Assembly (NCBI RefSeq): GCF_002237655.1
Contig: NZ_NOKT01000004.1
Span: forward strand, 248,001 to 312,000
Source: Streptomyces sp. XY006
Lineage (GTDB): Bacteria; Actinomycetota; Actinomycetes; Streptomycetales; Streptomycetaceae
Reading direction: 5' to 3'
DNA length: 64,000 nucleotides
Part shown: positions 26,369-36,804 of the stretch, piece by piece
Position numbering within the stretch: the stretch's first letter is position 1
How the letters are laid out: each line of letters opens with the position of its first letter
The notes under the pieces: generated by a model
Told to the model about the DNA's origin: nothing
The model's input: the letters and a program-made list of their open reading frames with translations, nothing else
The model's database searches: none
Made by a program: the position numbers and the translations under genes

Positions 26369-29323
26369 ATGAGACGAAGAGCGAGATCGATCCTCGCTGT
26401 CGGCGCGCTCCTGATCGGCGGAGCGAGCATCGCGCCCATCGCCCAGGCACAACCGGGGAGTTCGAACCCGTCCGACCCGGACGAAGTCAAGGTCTTCCGC
26501 GCCGACGTCACCCGCAAGCAGGTACCCCTGCTGCTGGCGGCCGGCCAGGACGGCCACGAGCTCAGTGAACGGGTGCCCGAGAAGGGCACCGCCACCGTCG
26601 AGGTCTACCTGACCGCCCGTCAGGCGAAGAACCTGCGGAAGCAGGGCGTCGACCTCGCCGAGCACACCCTCTCCACCCGCGCGGACGCCCGTGTCGAGGC
26701 CGCCGCCGAGGGCGTGTTCCGCCCGTACAGCGGGCAGGGCGGCCTGAAGGAGGAGATCCTCGAGGCCGCGCAGGAGAACCCGGACCTCACCAAGGTCGTC
26801 TCCATCGGCAAGACCGTGAAGGGCCAGGACATCCTCGCCCTGAAGCTCACCAAGGGCGCGAAGAAGAGCAAGGACGGCGCCAAGCCCGCCGTCCTCTACA
26901 TGTCCAACCAGCACGCGCGCGAGTGGATCACGCCGGAGATGACCCGGCGCCTGATGCACCACTACCTGGACAACTACACCAAGGACCGGCGCGTCAAGAA
27001 GATCGTCGACAGCACCGAGCTGTGGTTCCTGATCTCGGCCAACCCCGACGGCTACGACTTCACCCACGCCGCCGACGCCAACCGCATGTGGCGCAAGAAC
27101 CTCCGGGACGTCAACGGCGACGGCACCATCACCACCGGTGACGGCGTCGACCTCAACCGCAACTTCGCCTACAAGTGGGGCTACGACAACGAGGGCTCGT
27201 CCCCCAATCCCACCAGCGAGACCTACCGCGGCGCCGGCCCGAACTCCGAGCCGGAGACCCAGGCGCTGGACGCCTTTCAGAAGCGCATCGGCTTCACGTA
27301 CGGCATCAACTACCACTCCGCCGCCGAACTGATCCTCTACGGGGTCGGCTGGCAGGTGGCCACGAACACCCCGGACGACGTCGCCTACAAGGCGCTCGCC
27401 GGCACGCCCGAGAACCCGGCGGTCCCGGGCTACCACCCGCAGGTCTCCTCCGAGCTGTACACCACCAACGGCGAGGCGGACGGCCACGCGGCGAACGTCA
27501 ACGGCCTGGCCATGTTCACCCCCGAGATGTCGACCTGCCAGACCGTCTCCAACCTCGACCCGGACGACGAGTGGAAAGCGTCCGACTGCCGTTCGGTCTT
27601 CACCTTCCCGGACGACGAGAAGCTGATCCAGCAGGAGTTCGCCAAGAACGTCCCGTTCGCGCTCTCCGTCGCCGAGTCCGCCACCCACCCCGACCGGCCG
27701 AAGTCGTCGGTGGGGCTGAGCGCCGCCGACTTCACCCCGGCCGCGTTCTCCACGTCGTACTCGCGCGGCGCCGACCAGGAGGTCTCCGTCGTCGCGCGGA
27801 AGGCGCTGCGCGACAAGGAGCTGAAGTACCGCGTCAACGGCGGCCGCACCCACGACATGGCGCTCAGGCCCTGGAAGGGCGGCGAGACCTACGGCGGTGA
27901 GGACAACCTCTACTTCGACGAGTACCGGGCGAAGGTCAAGGACGGCGAACCCGGAGACAGGGTCGAGGTGTGGTTCACCGCGGAGAACCGCAACGGAAGG
28001 AAGGTCTCCAGCGAGCGCTTCACCTACACCGTCGCCGAGCGGCCCCGGGCGAACACCCTCGTCGTCGCCGAGGAGGGCGCGACCGCCACGCAGGCGCAGA
28101 CGTACGTGGACGCGCTCAAGGCCAGTGGCCGCAAGGCGGCCGTCTGGGACGTCGCCCAGCGCGGAGCGCCGGATGCCCTGGGCGTGCTGAGCCACTTCGA
28201 CACCGTCGTCCACTACACGGGCACGAGCGTCCCCGGCAACGCCACCCAGCTGCAGCTGCGGGCCTTCCTCAACGAGGGCGGGCGGCTGATCGAGGCCGGC
28301 GAGCAGGCCGGCGGCAGCGTCGACCTCGGCGGCGGTGCCCTTTCGGACGACTTCAGCCAGTACTACCTGGGCGCCTACAGCCGGACCTCGGCCGGCGGAG
28401 CCACCGGATTCACCGGCTCGGGTGAGCTGGGCGGCTTCACCGGCCCGCTCGCCGCGGCCCCCGGCAACCCGCTGGACAAGGCGGGGCGGTACAGCGTCAC
28501 CTCCGACGAGCTGCCCGCGAAGGAGTTCCCGCGGTTCGCGAGCCAAGGCGCCGGCCAGTTCGCCGGGGCCGTCAACCCCTACGGCCCGTACGCCGGCTCC
28601 TCGATGGCCGCGGCCGTCCACACCGACGACGGCTACAAGCGCCTCATGCGCACCGTGGACCTCACCGGTGTCACCGCGGCCGACCAGCCCACGCTGCGCA
28701 GCCGGCTGATGTGGGACACCGAGCCCGGCTACGACAACGTCCTGATCGAGGCCCACACCGCCGGTGCCGACGACTGGACGACCCTGCCCGAGAAGGGCGG
28801 CGCGACCAAGGCGACCGTGCCGACGGAGTGCGAGGGCGGGTTCTACATCCGCGAGCACCCCTGGCTGACGCACTACCTGACCCAGTCCGAGGCCGGCTGC
28901 ACGGCCACCGGCAGCACCGGCGCGTGGCACAGCCTCACCGGCAGCTCCGGCGGCTGGGAGCAGGTGGAGTTCGACCTGAGCGCCTACGCGGGCCGGACGG
29001 TCGAGGTCGCGATCAGCTACGTCACCGACCCGGGCACCGGGGGCCACGGCGTCCTGGCCGACGAGGCCTCGCTCGTCGTCGGCGGCACGGCCAGGGAGAC
29101 CGAGGGCTTCGAGACCTCGCTCGGCGCCTGGAAGGTCGCCGGACCGCCCGCGGGCAGCCCGGCCGTCACCAAGGACTGGACCCGCACCGGGGCGCTGTTC
29201 CAGACCTACGGCGCGGTCACCACGGACGACACCGTGCTGCTGGGCTTCGGCCTGGAGCACGTCGCCACCGCCGCCGACCGGGCGGCCCTGATGAGAAAGG
29301 CGCTCGCCTCCCTCGACGTGTGA
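26369..29323 (+). CDS. Secreted M14 zinc carboxypeptidase with C-terminal beta-sandwich domains
   Basis: 984 residues from the ATG at 26369, which has a G-rich ribosome site and starts a clear Sec signal peptide (MRRRARSILAVGALLIGG, cut near AQAQP). The M14 peptidase domain (~115-450) has the zinc ligands HAREW (His182, Glu185) and NYHS (His316), the substrate loop DLNRNF (261-266), and a Glu in MFTPEMS. The next ~500 residues include a region with WFTAENRNG, a Rossmann-like segment (ANTLVVAEEGATAT, DTVVHYTGTSVPGNA) and C-terminal sandwich domains (LMWDTEPGYDNVLIEAHTAG, VAISYVTDPGTGGHGVLADE) like those of immune inhibitor A metalloproteases. It should digest extracellular peptides from their C-terminus. 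Confidence 0.9.
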   Translation: MRRRARSILAVGALLIGGASIAPIAQAQPGSSNPSDPDEVKVFRADVTRKQVPLLLAAGQDGHELSERVPEKGTATVEVYLTARQAKNLRKQGVDLAEHTLSTRADARVEAAAEGVFRPYSGQGGLKEEILEAAQENPDLTKVVSIGKTVKGQDILALKLTKGAKKSKDGAKPAVLYMSNQHAREWITPEMTRRLMHHYLDNYTKDRRVKKIVDSTELWFLISANPDGYDFTHAADANRMWRKNLRDVNGDGTITTGDGVDLNRNFAYKWGYDNEGSSPNPTSETYRGAGPNSEPETQALDAFQKRIGFTYGINYHSAAELILYGVGWQVATNTPDDVAYKALAGTPENPAVPGYHPQVSSELYTTNGEADGHAANVNGLAMFTPEMSTCQTVSNLDPDDEWKASDCRSVFTFPDDEKLIQQEFAKNVPFALSVAESATHPDRPKSSVGLSAADFTPAAFSTSYSRGADQEVSVVARKALRDKELKYRVNGGRTHDMALRPWKGGETYGGEDNLYFDEYRAKVKDGEPGDRVEVWFTAENRNGRKVSSERFTYTVAERPRANTLVVAEEGATATQAQTYVDALKASGRKAAVWDVAQRGAPDALGVLSHFDTVVHYTGTSVPGNATQLQLRAFLNEGGRLIEAGEQAGGSVDLGGGALSDDFSQYYLGAYSRTSAGGATGFTGSGELGGFTGPLAAAPGNPLDKAGRYSVTSDELPAKEFPRFASQGAGQFAGAVNPYGPYAGSSMAAAVHTDDGYKRLMRTVDLTGVTAADQPTLRSRLMWDTEPGYDNVLIEAHTAGADDWTTLPEKGGATKATVPTECEGGFYIREHPWLTHYLTQSEAGCTATGSTGAWHSLTGSSGGWEQVEFDLSAYAGRTVEVAISYVTDPGTGGHGVLADEASLVVGGTARETEGFETSLGAWKVAGPPAGSPAVTKDWTRTGALFQTYGAVTTDDTVLLGFGLEHVATAADRAALMRKALASLDV

Positions 29324-29327
29324 CCTC

Positions 29328-29340
29328 CCCCCGAAGGGGG
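29328..29340 (+). terminator. Small hairpin just after the carboxypeptidase stop
   Basis: CCCCC-GAA-GGGGG begins four bases after the stop codon. Very stable for its size, probably part of a double terminator with the larger hairpin at 29404. Confidence 0.6.
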
Positions 29341-29403
29341 AACTCCGCGGTGGACAGGCACCACTCCGAGTAGCGAAATCGGGTGATCCTCGCGCTCGGG
29401 GTC

Positions 29404-29441
29404 GGGCGGTCCGTACCCCTACTGGCCGGTACGGACCGCCC
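29404..29441 (+). terminator. Strong terminator between carboxypeptidase gene and gap
   Basis: Perfect 14-bp stem GGGCGGTCCGTACC (29404-29417) with GGTACGGACCGCCC (29428-29441) and a 10-base loop. It insulates gap from the upstream gene. Confidence 0.85.
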
Positions 29442-29491
29442 TGCCGTGTATGGGGCATCTGGATGTCACCACCGGGGCCTCAGGGAGGTAG

Positions 29492-30577
<1,086 letters not shown>

Positions 30578-30605
30578 TCGAATAGAGCAGGCCTCGATGT
30601 GAGGG

Positions 30606-30645
30606 CAGGGCTCGGGCAGCGCGTGACCGCGCGGTCCGAGCCCTG
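30606..30645 (+). terminator. Hairpin between gap and pgk
   Basis: Perfect 10-bp arms CAGGGCTCGG (30606-30615) and CCGAGCCCTG (30636-30645) with an additional inner GC-rich stem. It may terminate or stabilise the gap message so that gap exceeds pgk. Confidence 0.7.
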
Positions 30646-30716
30646 ACTCACGTACAGAACCGACCTGTTCGATCACGAGCGCTTCCGAGCGAACACGAGC
30701 ACTTGCAGGAGTCCCC

Positions 30717-31928
30717 ATGAAGACGATCGACGAACTCCTCGCCGAAGGAGTCGCGGGCAAGCGGGTCTTCGTCCGCGCCGATTTGAACGTGCCGCTGGAC
30801 GGCACCAGCATCACCGACGACGGCCGCATCCGCGCCGTGCTGCCCACCGTCAAGGCGCTCGCCGAGGCGGGCGCCCGCGTGGTCGTCGCCTCGCACCTGG
30901 GCCGCCCCAAGGGCGCCCCGGACCCCGCCTTCTCCCTCGCTCCCGCCGCCGCCCGCCTCGGGGAACTCCTCGGGGCCGACGTGGCGTTCGCGACCGACAC
31001 CGTCGGCGAGTCCGCCGAGTCGACCGTCGCCGCCCTTGAGGACGGCCGGGTCGCCGTCATCGAGAACCTCCGCTTCAACGCCGGCGAGACGAGCAAGGAC
31101 GACGCCGAGCGCGCCGCCTTCGCCGACCAGCTCGCCGCCCTCGCGGACGTCTACGTCGGTGACGGCTTCGGCGCGGTGCACCGCAAGCACGCCTCCGTCT
31201 ACGACCTCCCGGCCCGGCTGCCGCACTACGCCGGCCACCTCATCGCCACCGAGGTCGGCGTCCTGCGGAAGCTCACCGACGACGTCAAGCGGCCCTACGC
31301 GGTCGTCCTGGGCGGCGCCAAGGTCTCCGACAAGCTCGCCGTCATCGACCAGCTGCTCGGCAAGGCCGACCGACTGCTCATCGGCGGCGGCATGGTCTTC
31401 ACCTTCCTCAAGGCCAAGGGCCACGAGATCGGCTCGTCCCTGGTCCAGGAGGACCAGCTCCCGGTCGTCCGGGAGTACATCGAGCGCGCCGAGAAGAGCG
31501 GCGTCGAGCTGGTCCTGCCGGTGGACGTCGTGGTCGCGCCCGAGTTCCCGGACCTCAAGACCAAGGCCCCGGGCCGGCCCAGCACGGTCGCCGCGGAGTC
31601 GATGCCGGCCGGCCAGATGGGCCTGGACATCGGCCCCGAGTCCCGCAAGCTGTACGCCTCGAAGATCGCCGACGCCGCCACCGTCTTCTGGAACGGCCCC
31701 ATGGGCGTCTTCGAGCACCCCGATTTCGCCGAGGGCACCAAGGCGGTCGCCCAGGCTCTCCTCGACTCCCAGGCCTTCACGGTGGTCGGTGGCGGCGATT
31801 CCGCCGCCGCCGTCCGCATCCTGGGCTTCGACGAGAACGCATTCGGCCACATCTCGACCGGTGGCGGCGCCTCCCTCGAATACCTCGAGGGCAAGACGCT
31901 CCCCGGCCTCGCCGCACTGGAGGACTGA
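30717..31928 (+). CDS. pgk: Phosphoglycerate kinase
   Basis: 403 residues. Transfers phosphate from 1,3-bisphosphoglycerate to ADP. The N-terminal substrate site RVFVRADLNVPLDG, RPKGAPDPAFSLAP, and the nucleotide domain blocks GGAKVSDKLAVIDQLL, GGGMVFTFLKAKG and VGGGDSAAAVR are all present. ATG start with AGGAG 7 bases before. The stop lies 6 bases before tpiA and the tpiA ribosome site is inside the pgk end, so the two are coupled. Confidence 0.97.
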   Translation: MKTIDELLAEGVAGKRVFVRADLNVPLDGTSITDDGRIRAVLPTVKALAEAGARVVVASHLGRPKGAPDPAFSLAPAAARLGELLGADVAFATDTVGESAESTVAALEDGRVAVIENLRFNAGETSKDDAERAAFADQLAALADVYVGDGFGAVHRKHASVYDLPARLPHYAGHLIATEVGVLRKLTDDVKRPYAVVLGGAKVSDKLAVIDQLLGKADRLLIGGGMVFTFLKAKGHEIGSSLVQEDQLPVVREYIERAEKSGVELVLPVDVVVAPEFPDLKTKAPGRPSTVAAESMPAGQMGLDIGPESRKLYASKIADAATVFWNGPMGVFEHPDFAEGTKAVAQALLDSQAFTVVGGGDSAAAVRILGFDENAFGHISTGGGASLEYLEGKTLPGLAALED

Positions 31929-31934
31929 CCCTTT

Positions 31935-32726
31935 ATGGCTCCATCCAATCTTTCCGGGCGCACGCCGCTGATGGCGGGCAACTGGAAGATGAACCTCAAC
32001 CACCTCGAGGCCATCGCGCACGTCCAGAAGCTCGCCTTCGCCCTGGCCGACAAGGACTACGAGGCCGTCGAGGTCGCCGTCCTGCCGCCCTTCACCGACC
32101 TGCGCTCCGTGCAGACCCTGGTCGACGGCGACAAGCTCAAGATCAAGTACGGCGCCCAGGACATCTCGGCCCACGACGGAGGCGCCTACACCGGCGAGAT
32201 CTCCGGACCGATGCTGGCCAAGCTGAAGTGCACGTACGTCGCCATCGGCCACAGTGAGCGCCGCCAGTACCACGGCGAGACCGACGAACTGGTGAACGCC
32301 AAGGTCAAGGCCGCCTACAAGCACGGCCTCACCCCGATCCTGTGCGTCGGTGAGGAGCTGGACGTCCGCGAGGCGGGCAATCACGTCTCGCACACCCTCG
32401 CCCAGGTCGAGGGCGGTCTGAAGGACCTGCCCGCCGAGCAGGCCGAGACCGTCGTGATCGCCTACGAGCCCGTCTGGGCCATCGGCACCGGCAAGGTCTG
32501 CGGCGCCGAGGACGCGCAGGAGGTCTGCGCCGCCATCCGCGGCAAGATCGCCGAGCTGTACACGCAGGAGCTGGCCGACAAGGTCCGCATCCAGTACGGC
32601 GGCTCCGTGAAGTCCGGCAACGTCGCGGAGATCATGGCGCAGGCCGACATCGACGGCGCCCTGGTCGGCGGCGCCTCCCTGGACGCCGACGAGTTCGTCA
32701 AGATCGTGCGCTTCCGCGACCAGTGA
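31935..32726 (+). CDS. tpiA: Triosephosphate isomerase
   Basis: 263 residues. Interconverts dihydroxyacetone phosphate and glyceraldehyde-3-phosphate. Catalytic Lys17 (AGNWKMN), His106 (AIGHSERR) and Glu178 ([13 protein letters not shown]), and the phosphate loop [12 protein letters not shown] are visible. The first dozen residues ([12 protein letters not shown]) are a normal Streptomyces extension; a start at the internal ATG (31969) would remove it but the ribosome site GGAGG at 31919 supports the longer form. Confidence 0.97.
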   Translation: MAPSNLSGRTPLMAGNWKMNLNHLEAIAHVQKLAFALADKDYEAVEVAVLPPFTDLRSVQTLVDGDKLKIKYGAQDISAHDGGAYTGEISGPMLAKLKCTYVAIGHSERRQYHGETDELVNAKVKAAYKHGLTPILCVGEELDVREAGNHVSHTLAQVEGGLKDLPAEQAETVVIAYEPVWAIGTGKVCGAEDAQEVCAAIRGKIAELYTQELADKVRIQYGGSVKSGNVAEIMAQADIDGALVGGASLDADEFVKIVRFRDQ

Positions 32727-32821
32727 GTATGCGCTAACGGCGATTCGTCGTACCCTTGCGGGGTCCAGCGCCGTGCTGGGCCCCGCGTCGTCCATCCGAG
32801 TCCGAGGAAGTTGGTCCAGCC

Positions 32822-33058
32822 GTGGTTTTGGGGTTCTCGATCGCCCTGATCGTCTTCAGCCTGCTGCTGATGCTGCTGGTGCTGATGCACAAGGGGAAGG
32901 GCGGCGGCCTCTCCGACATGTTCGGTGGCGGCATGCAGTCCTCCGTCGGTGGCTCCTCGGTCGCCGAACGCAACCTCGACCGGATCACCGTCGTGATCGG
33001 TCTGCTGTGGTTCGCGTGCATTGTCGTGCTCGGCATCCTCATGAAGGTGAACAACTGA
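32822..33058 (+). CDS. secG: Preprotein translocase subunit SecG
   Basis: 78 residues with two membrane helices: VLGFSIALIVFSLLLMLLVLMH and ITVVIGLLWFACIVVLGIL, joined by the conserved cytoplasmic loop KGKGGGLSDMFGGGMQSSVGGSSVAERNLDR. It assists SecYE and SecA in protein export. The GTG at 32822 is chosen because GAGGAAG lies 11 bases upstream and the translated start VVLGFSIAL matches SecG; the frame is open further upstream without a good start. It follows tpiA by 95 bases. Confidence 0.95.
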   Translation: MVLGFSIALIVFSLLLMLLVLMHKGKGGGLSDMFGGGMQSSVGGSSVAERNLDRITVVIGLLWFACIVVLGILMKVNN

Positions 33059-33075
33059 CCGAGCCGCGTTCGCAC

Positions 33076-33101
33076 GGAACCCGTACGTAAGGCCCCATGT
33101 T
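33076..33101 (+). promoter_or_regulatory. Candidate SigR-type promoter before the rbpA paralogue
   Basis: GGAAC (33076-33080), 18 bases, GTT (33099-33101) fits the Streptomyces oxidative-stress sigma factor consensus GGAAT-N18/19-GTT. It would give a leader of about 160 bases. Confidence 0.5.
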
Positions 33102-33261
33102 CGGTACGCGCAGCTGAGCGCGGCCTATCATGGGGCTTGCGTCTAGGTGTGAGGGTTGTAACTCCAATCACTGGACGCGCGTTGGGCCTTACGTAGACTG
33201 AGGCGCTCGCGGCGAAGCGGAACGCCGACTCGCTTCGCGGCACCATCACGCAGGGAGTTAC
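33084..33261 (+). promoter_or_regulatory. Leader with nested inverted repeats before the rbpA paralogue
   Basis: Three exact inverted repeats overlap: TACGTAAGGCCC (33084-33095) with GGGCCTTACGTA (33184-33195); GCCCCATG (33092-33099) with CATGGGGC (33129-33136); GTAACTCC (33158-33165) with GGAGTTAC (33254-33261). The last would bury the GGAG ribosome site. Since the first two share bases they are mutually exclusive, as in an RNA switch. Confidence 0.5.
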
Positions 33262-33265
33262 GACC

Positions 33266-33601
33266 GTGGCAAGTGGCAACGCGATCCGGGGGAGCCGGGT
33301 CGGGGCGGGGCCGATGGGCGAGGCCGAGCGCGGCGAGTCCGCGCCGCGGCTGCGCATCTCCTTCTGGTGCTCCAACGGACACGAGACCCAGCCGAGCTTC
33401 GCCAGCGACGCGCAGGTGCCCGACACCTGGGACTGCCCGCGCTGTGGCTTCCCGGCCGGCCAGGACCGGGACAACCCGCCGGACCCGCCGCGCACCGAGC
33501 CCTACAAGACGCACCTGGCGTACGTGCGGGAGCGGCGCAGCGACGCGGACGGCGAGGCGATCCTCGCCGAGGCGCTCGCCAAACTGCGGGGCGAGATCTA
33601 G
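33266..33601 (+). CDS. RbpA-family RNA polymerase-binding protein (paralogue)
   Basis: 111 residues. N-terminal RGSRVGAGPMGE matches the RbpA tail that enters the polymerase; a zinc-ribbon-like core has Cys35, His39, Cys57 and Cys60 (FWCSNGHE, WDCPRCG); and the C-terminal helix KTHLAYVRERRSDADGEAILAEALAKLR corresponds to the sigma-interacting domain (THWDMLLERRS... in canonical RbpA). RbpA binds RNA polymerase with HrdB-type sigma factors and stabilises initiation; it also influences rifampicin tolerance. Compared with the main RbpA the sigma-binding helix lacks the THWDMLxERR wording, so this is probably the second copy (RbpB-like). GTG start with GGAG 8 bases upstream. Confidence 0.85.
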   Translation: MASGNAIRGSRVGAGPMGEAERGESAPRLRISFWCSNGHETQPSFASDAQVPDTWDCPRCGFPAGQDRDNPPDPPRTEPYKTHLAYVRERRSDADGEAILAEALAKLRGEI

Positions 33602-33610
33602 CAGCCGGAA

Positions 33611-33640
33611 CCGGCCGGGCACCAGCGGGTGCCCGGCCGG
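33611..33640 (+). terminator. Terminator after the rbpA paralogue
   Basis: Perfect 13-bp stem CCGGCCGGGCACC (33611-33623) with GGTGCCCGGCCGG (33628-33640), loop AGCG. Confidence 0.85.
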
Positions 33641-33720
33641 AGCTGCTTTCCCGGTCGCCGCCGACCGATTGTCAGTGGTGCCCTCTACGGTTTGTGCATC
33701 GGGCGAACTGAGGGGGAGCG

Positions 33721-34989
33721 GTGGCGACGGTCGAGGTGCGGGGCGTGCGCGCACCCGCGTGGCGCGGGGGCTTCGGACGGCTGTGGAGCGCCGCCGTGCT
33801 GTCCAGCTTCGGCGACGCGCTGCGCACGGCCGCGCTGCCCCTGCTCGCCGTCACGCTCACCGACGAGCCGCTGCTCATCGCCTCGGTCACGGCCTGCGGC
33901 TATCTGCCCTGGATCGTCTTCGGCCTGCTCGGCGGGGCCGTCGCCGACCGCGTCGACCAGCGGCGCGCCATGTGGCTCGTGGACGCCGTGCGCGGGCTGC
34001 TCGTCGGTGCCTTCGCGGTGGCCGTCGCCCTCGGCCACGCGTCGATCGGCCTGCTCCTCGTACTGGCCTTCGCGCTCACCACGCTCCAGACCCTGTTCGA
34101 CAACGCCGCAACGGCGCTGCTGCCCGCCCTGGTCGACCACGACGCGCTGGGCAGCGCCAACGCCCGGCTGCTGACCGGCCAGCGCATCGCCGGCGGCCTG
34201 CTCGGCGCGCCGGTCGTGCCGCTGCTGCTGGCGGCCGGGGCGGCCGTGCCCTTCGCCGCCGACGCGGTGACGTTCCTCGTGGCCGCCGCGCTGATCGCCT
34301 CCCTGCCGGCCGCCGCGTCCGAGCGCACACCGAGACCGGCGGGCAGCACCCTGCGCCGCGAAATCGCCGCAGGACTGCGCACGCTGGCGCGCGACAAGGC
34401 CCTGCGCGGCCTCTGCGCCGCCACCGCGCTGTGCAACATCGGCATGGGCGCCCTGGTCGCCACCCTCGTCGTCCTGGTGACCGGCTGGCTCGACGCCGGG
34501 AACGCCGGATACGCGGCGGCGATGACCGCGTACACGGCCGGCAGTCTGGCCGGGGGAGTGGCGGGCGGCCGGCTCGTCGCCCGCTTCGGACGGATGCGCA
34601 TGGTGCTCGTCGCCGGCACGGCGCAGACCGGCGCGTTCCTCGTCATGGGGTCGGTGCGCAGCATGGTCGCGCTGACGGCCGCCCTGGCCCTCTTCGGGTT
34701 CATGGGCATGGTGTGGAACGTCAACACCACGACGCTGATGCAGCAGCGCAGCCCCGCCGAGATGCTCGGCCGGGTGAGTTCCGCCTACCGGACGCTCGCC
34801 GTCGCCGGTGCGCCCCTGGGCGCCCTGCTGGGCGGGGCCGTCGCCACCGCCCGGGGCGAGAACACCCCGGCCCTGCTCGCGGCCGCCTTCTTCGTCCTGT
34901 CCGTCATCGCGCTGATACCCGGGCGCCGCCGGGACGTACCTGTTGTTGTGCCGGAGGACGGTATGACGACAGGTCACGGCAACCGCTGA
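33721..34989 (+). CDS. MFS transporter, MFS_3/enterobactin-exporter type
   Basis: 422 residues with about twelve membrane helices. [30 protein letters not shown] at the N-terminus and [22 protein letters not shown] between helices 2 and 3 are typical of the MFS_3 group (EntS and macrolide-efflux relatives). A second-half loop reads [18 protein letters not shown]. Function is probably drug or metabolite efflux; the substrate cannot be predicted. GTG start with GGGGGAG 4-9 bases upstream. It is flanked by the rbpA paralogue and pgi but is separated from both. Confidence 0.87.
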   Translation: MATVEVRGVRAPAWRGGFGRLWSAAVLSSFGDALRTAALPLLAVTLTDEPLLIASVTACGYLPWIVFGLLGGAVADRVDQRRAMWLVDAVRGLLVGAFAVAVALGHASIGLLLVLAFALTTLQTLFDNAATALLPALVDHDALGSANARLLTGQRIAGGLLGAPVVPLLLAAGAAVPFAADAVTFLVAAALIASLPAAASERTPRPAGSTLRREIAAGLRTLARDKALRGLCAATALCNIGMGALVATLVVLVTGWLDAGNAGYAAAMTAYTAGSLAGGVAGGRLVARFGRMRMVLVAGTAQTGAFLVMGSVRSMVALTAALALFGFMGMVWNVNTTTLMQQRSPAEMLGRVSSAYRTLAVAGAPLGALLGGAVATARGENTPALLAAAFFVLSVIALIPGRRRDVPVVVPEDGMTTGHGNR

Positions 34990-35065
34990 TCAATTAGGTT
35001 GGGACCGGCAGCGGGGCAGGTACGCAGCAGTACAGGCAGGACAGGAAAGAAGGCTGAAGTCCGAG

Positions 35066-36718
35066 ATGAACGCAGACGGCCGTACCAGGCTCGACCAGAC
35101 GTCCGAGTGGACGGCGCTGGCCAAACACCGTGAGGAGCTGGGCGATGTCCAGCTGCGCGAACTGTTCGCCGCCGACCCCGGCCGCGGCAGCGCGTACACC
35201 CTCCGGGTCGGGGACCTGTACGTCGACTACTCCAAGCACCTCGTCACCGACGACACCCTGCGCCTGCTGCGCGAACTGGCCGTCGCCACCGACGTGTTCG
35301 GGCTGCGGGACGCCATGTTCCGCGGCGAGCGGATCAACACCACCGAGAACCGGGCCGTGCTGCACACCGCGCTGCGGGCCCCGCGGGACGCGGTGGTCGA
35401 GGTCGACGGGGAGAACGTCGTCCCGGGTGTGCACGCGGTGCTCGACAAGATGGCCGCCTTCGCCGACCGGGTCCGCTCGGGCGAGTGGACGGGCCACACC
35501 GGCAAGCGCATCCGCAACGTCGTCAATGTGGGCATCGGCGGCTCCGACCTCGGCCCGGCGATGGCCTACGAGGTGCTGCGGGCCTTCACGGACCGCTCGC
35601 TGACGGTGCGTTTCGTGTCGAACGTGGACGGCGCCGACCTGCACGAGGCGATCCGGGACCTCGACCCCGCGGAGACGCTGTTCGTCATCGCCTCCAAAAC
35701 CTTCACCACGATCGAGACGGTCACCAACGCCACGTCCGCGCGCGCCTGGCTGCTGGACGCGCTCGGGGACGAGGCCGCCGTCGCCCGGCACTTCGTGGCG
35801 CTGTCGACCAACGCCGAGAAGGTCTCCGAGTTCGGCATCGACACGGCCAACATGTTCGAGTTCTGGGACTGGGTCGGCGGGCGCTACTCGTACGACTCCG
35901 CGATCGGCCTGTCCCTGATGATCGCGATCGGGCCGGACCGCTTCCGGGAGATGCTCGACGGCTTCCGCATCGTCGACGAGCACTTCAGGACCGCGCCCCC
36001 CGAGGCGAACGTGCCGCTGCTGCTGGGCCTGCTGGGCATCTGGTACGGCAACTTTCACGACGCCCAGTCGCACGCCGTCCTGCCCTACAGCCACTACCTG
36101 TCCAGGTTCACCGCCTACCTCCAGCAGCTCGACATGGAGTCCAACGGCAAGTCGGTGGACCGCGACGGCAACCCGGTGGAGTGGCAGACGGGTCCGGTGG
36201 TGTGGGGCACGCCCGGCACCAACGGGCAGCACGCCTACTACCAGTTGATCCACCAGGGCACCAAGCTCATCCCGGCGGACTTCATCGGCTTCGCCCGGCC
36301 GGTCGCCGAGCTGAGCGACCAGCTCAAGGCGCAGCACGACCTGCTCATGGCCAACTTCTTCGCCCAGACGCAGGCCCTCGCCTTCGGCAAGACGCCGGAG
36401 GAGGTGCGCGGCGAGGGCGTGCCGGGGGAGCTGGTGCCGCACAAGACGTTCCGCGGCAACCACCCCACGACGACGATCCTGGCGCCGGAGCTGACGCCGT
36501 CGGTCCTGGGCCAGCTGGTCGCCCTCTACGAGCACAAGGTGTTCGTGCAGGGCGCGGTGTGGAACATCGACTCCTTCGACCAGTGGGGCGTCGAGCTCGG
36601 CAAGGTTCTCGCCAAGCGCGTCGAGCCCGCCCTGACCGAGGGCGCCGAGGTCGAGGGCCTGGACGCCTCCACGAAGGCATTGGTCGCGACCTACCGGGAG
36701 CTGCGGGGCCGGAAGTAG
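35066..36718 (+). CDS. pgi: Glucose-6-phosphate isomerase
   Basis: 550 residues. Interconverts glucose-6-phosphate and fructose-6-phosphate, linking the glycolytic genes to the left with the pentose phosphate operon to the right. Signatures: [32 protein letters not shown], the PGI motif region [39 protein letters not shown], and [19 protein letters not shown] with catalytic His. C-terminal [16 protein letters not shown] matches PGI signature 2. Streptomyces often have two pgi genes; this is the one near the oxidative pentose phosphate genes. Confidence 0.96.
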   Translation: MNADGRTRLDQTSEWTALAKHREELGDVQLRELFAADPGRGSAYTLRVGDLYVDYSKHLVTDDTLRLLRELAVATDVFGLRDAMFRGERINTTENRAVLHTALRAPRDAVVEVDGENVVPGVHAVLDKMAAFADRVRSGEWTGHTGKRIRNVVNVGIGGSDLGPAMAYEVLRAFTDRSLTVRFVSNVDGADLHEAIRDLDPAETLFVIASKTFTTIETVTNATSARAWLLDALGDEAAVARHFVALSTNAEKVSEFGIDTANMFEFWDWVGGRYSYDSAIGLSLMIAIGPDRFREMLDGFRIVDEHFRTAPPEANVPLLLGLLGIWYGNFHDAQSHAVLPYSHYLSRFTAYLQQLDMESNGKSVDRDGNPVEWQTGPVVWGTPGTNGQHAYYQLIHQGTKLIPADFIGFARPVAELSDQLKAQHDLLMANFFAQTQALAFGKTPEEVRGEGVPGELVPHKTFRGNHPTTTILAPELTPSVLGQLVALYEHKVFVQGAVWNIDSFDQWGVELGKVLAKRVEPALTEGAEVEGLDASTKALVATYRELRGRK

Positions 36719-36732
36719 GGCGACCGGCTCCG

Positions 36733-36784
36733 GGCCGCGGCGACCGCACCGCCGGCGTCCCCGCGCGGGACGGCCGCCGCGGCC
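36733..36784. terminator. Convergent terminator between pgi and the FtsX-type gene
   Basis: Perfect 10-bp outer arms GGCCGCGGCG (36733-36742) and CGCCGCGGCC (36775-36784), with an inner CGTCCC/GGGACG stem. Placed between two converging genes. Confidence 0.7.
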
Positions 36785-36804
36785 GCACCGCCTGCGTCCT
36801 CCTG

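Noticed and set aside
26357..29458. A 1033-residue frame antisense to the M14 carboxypeptidase gene
   Set aside because: Same shadow effect. The sense strand has zinc ligands and a signal peptide; the antisense has neither.
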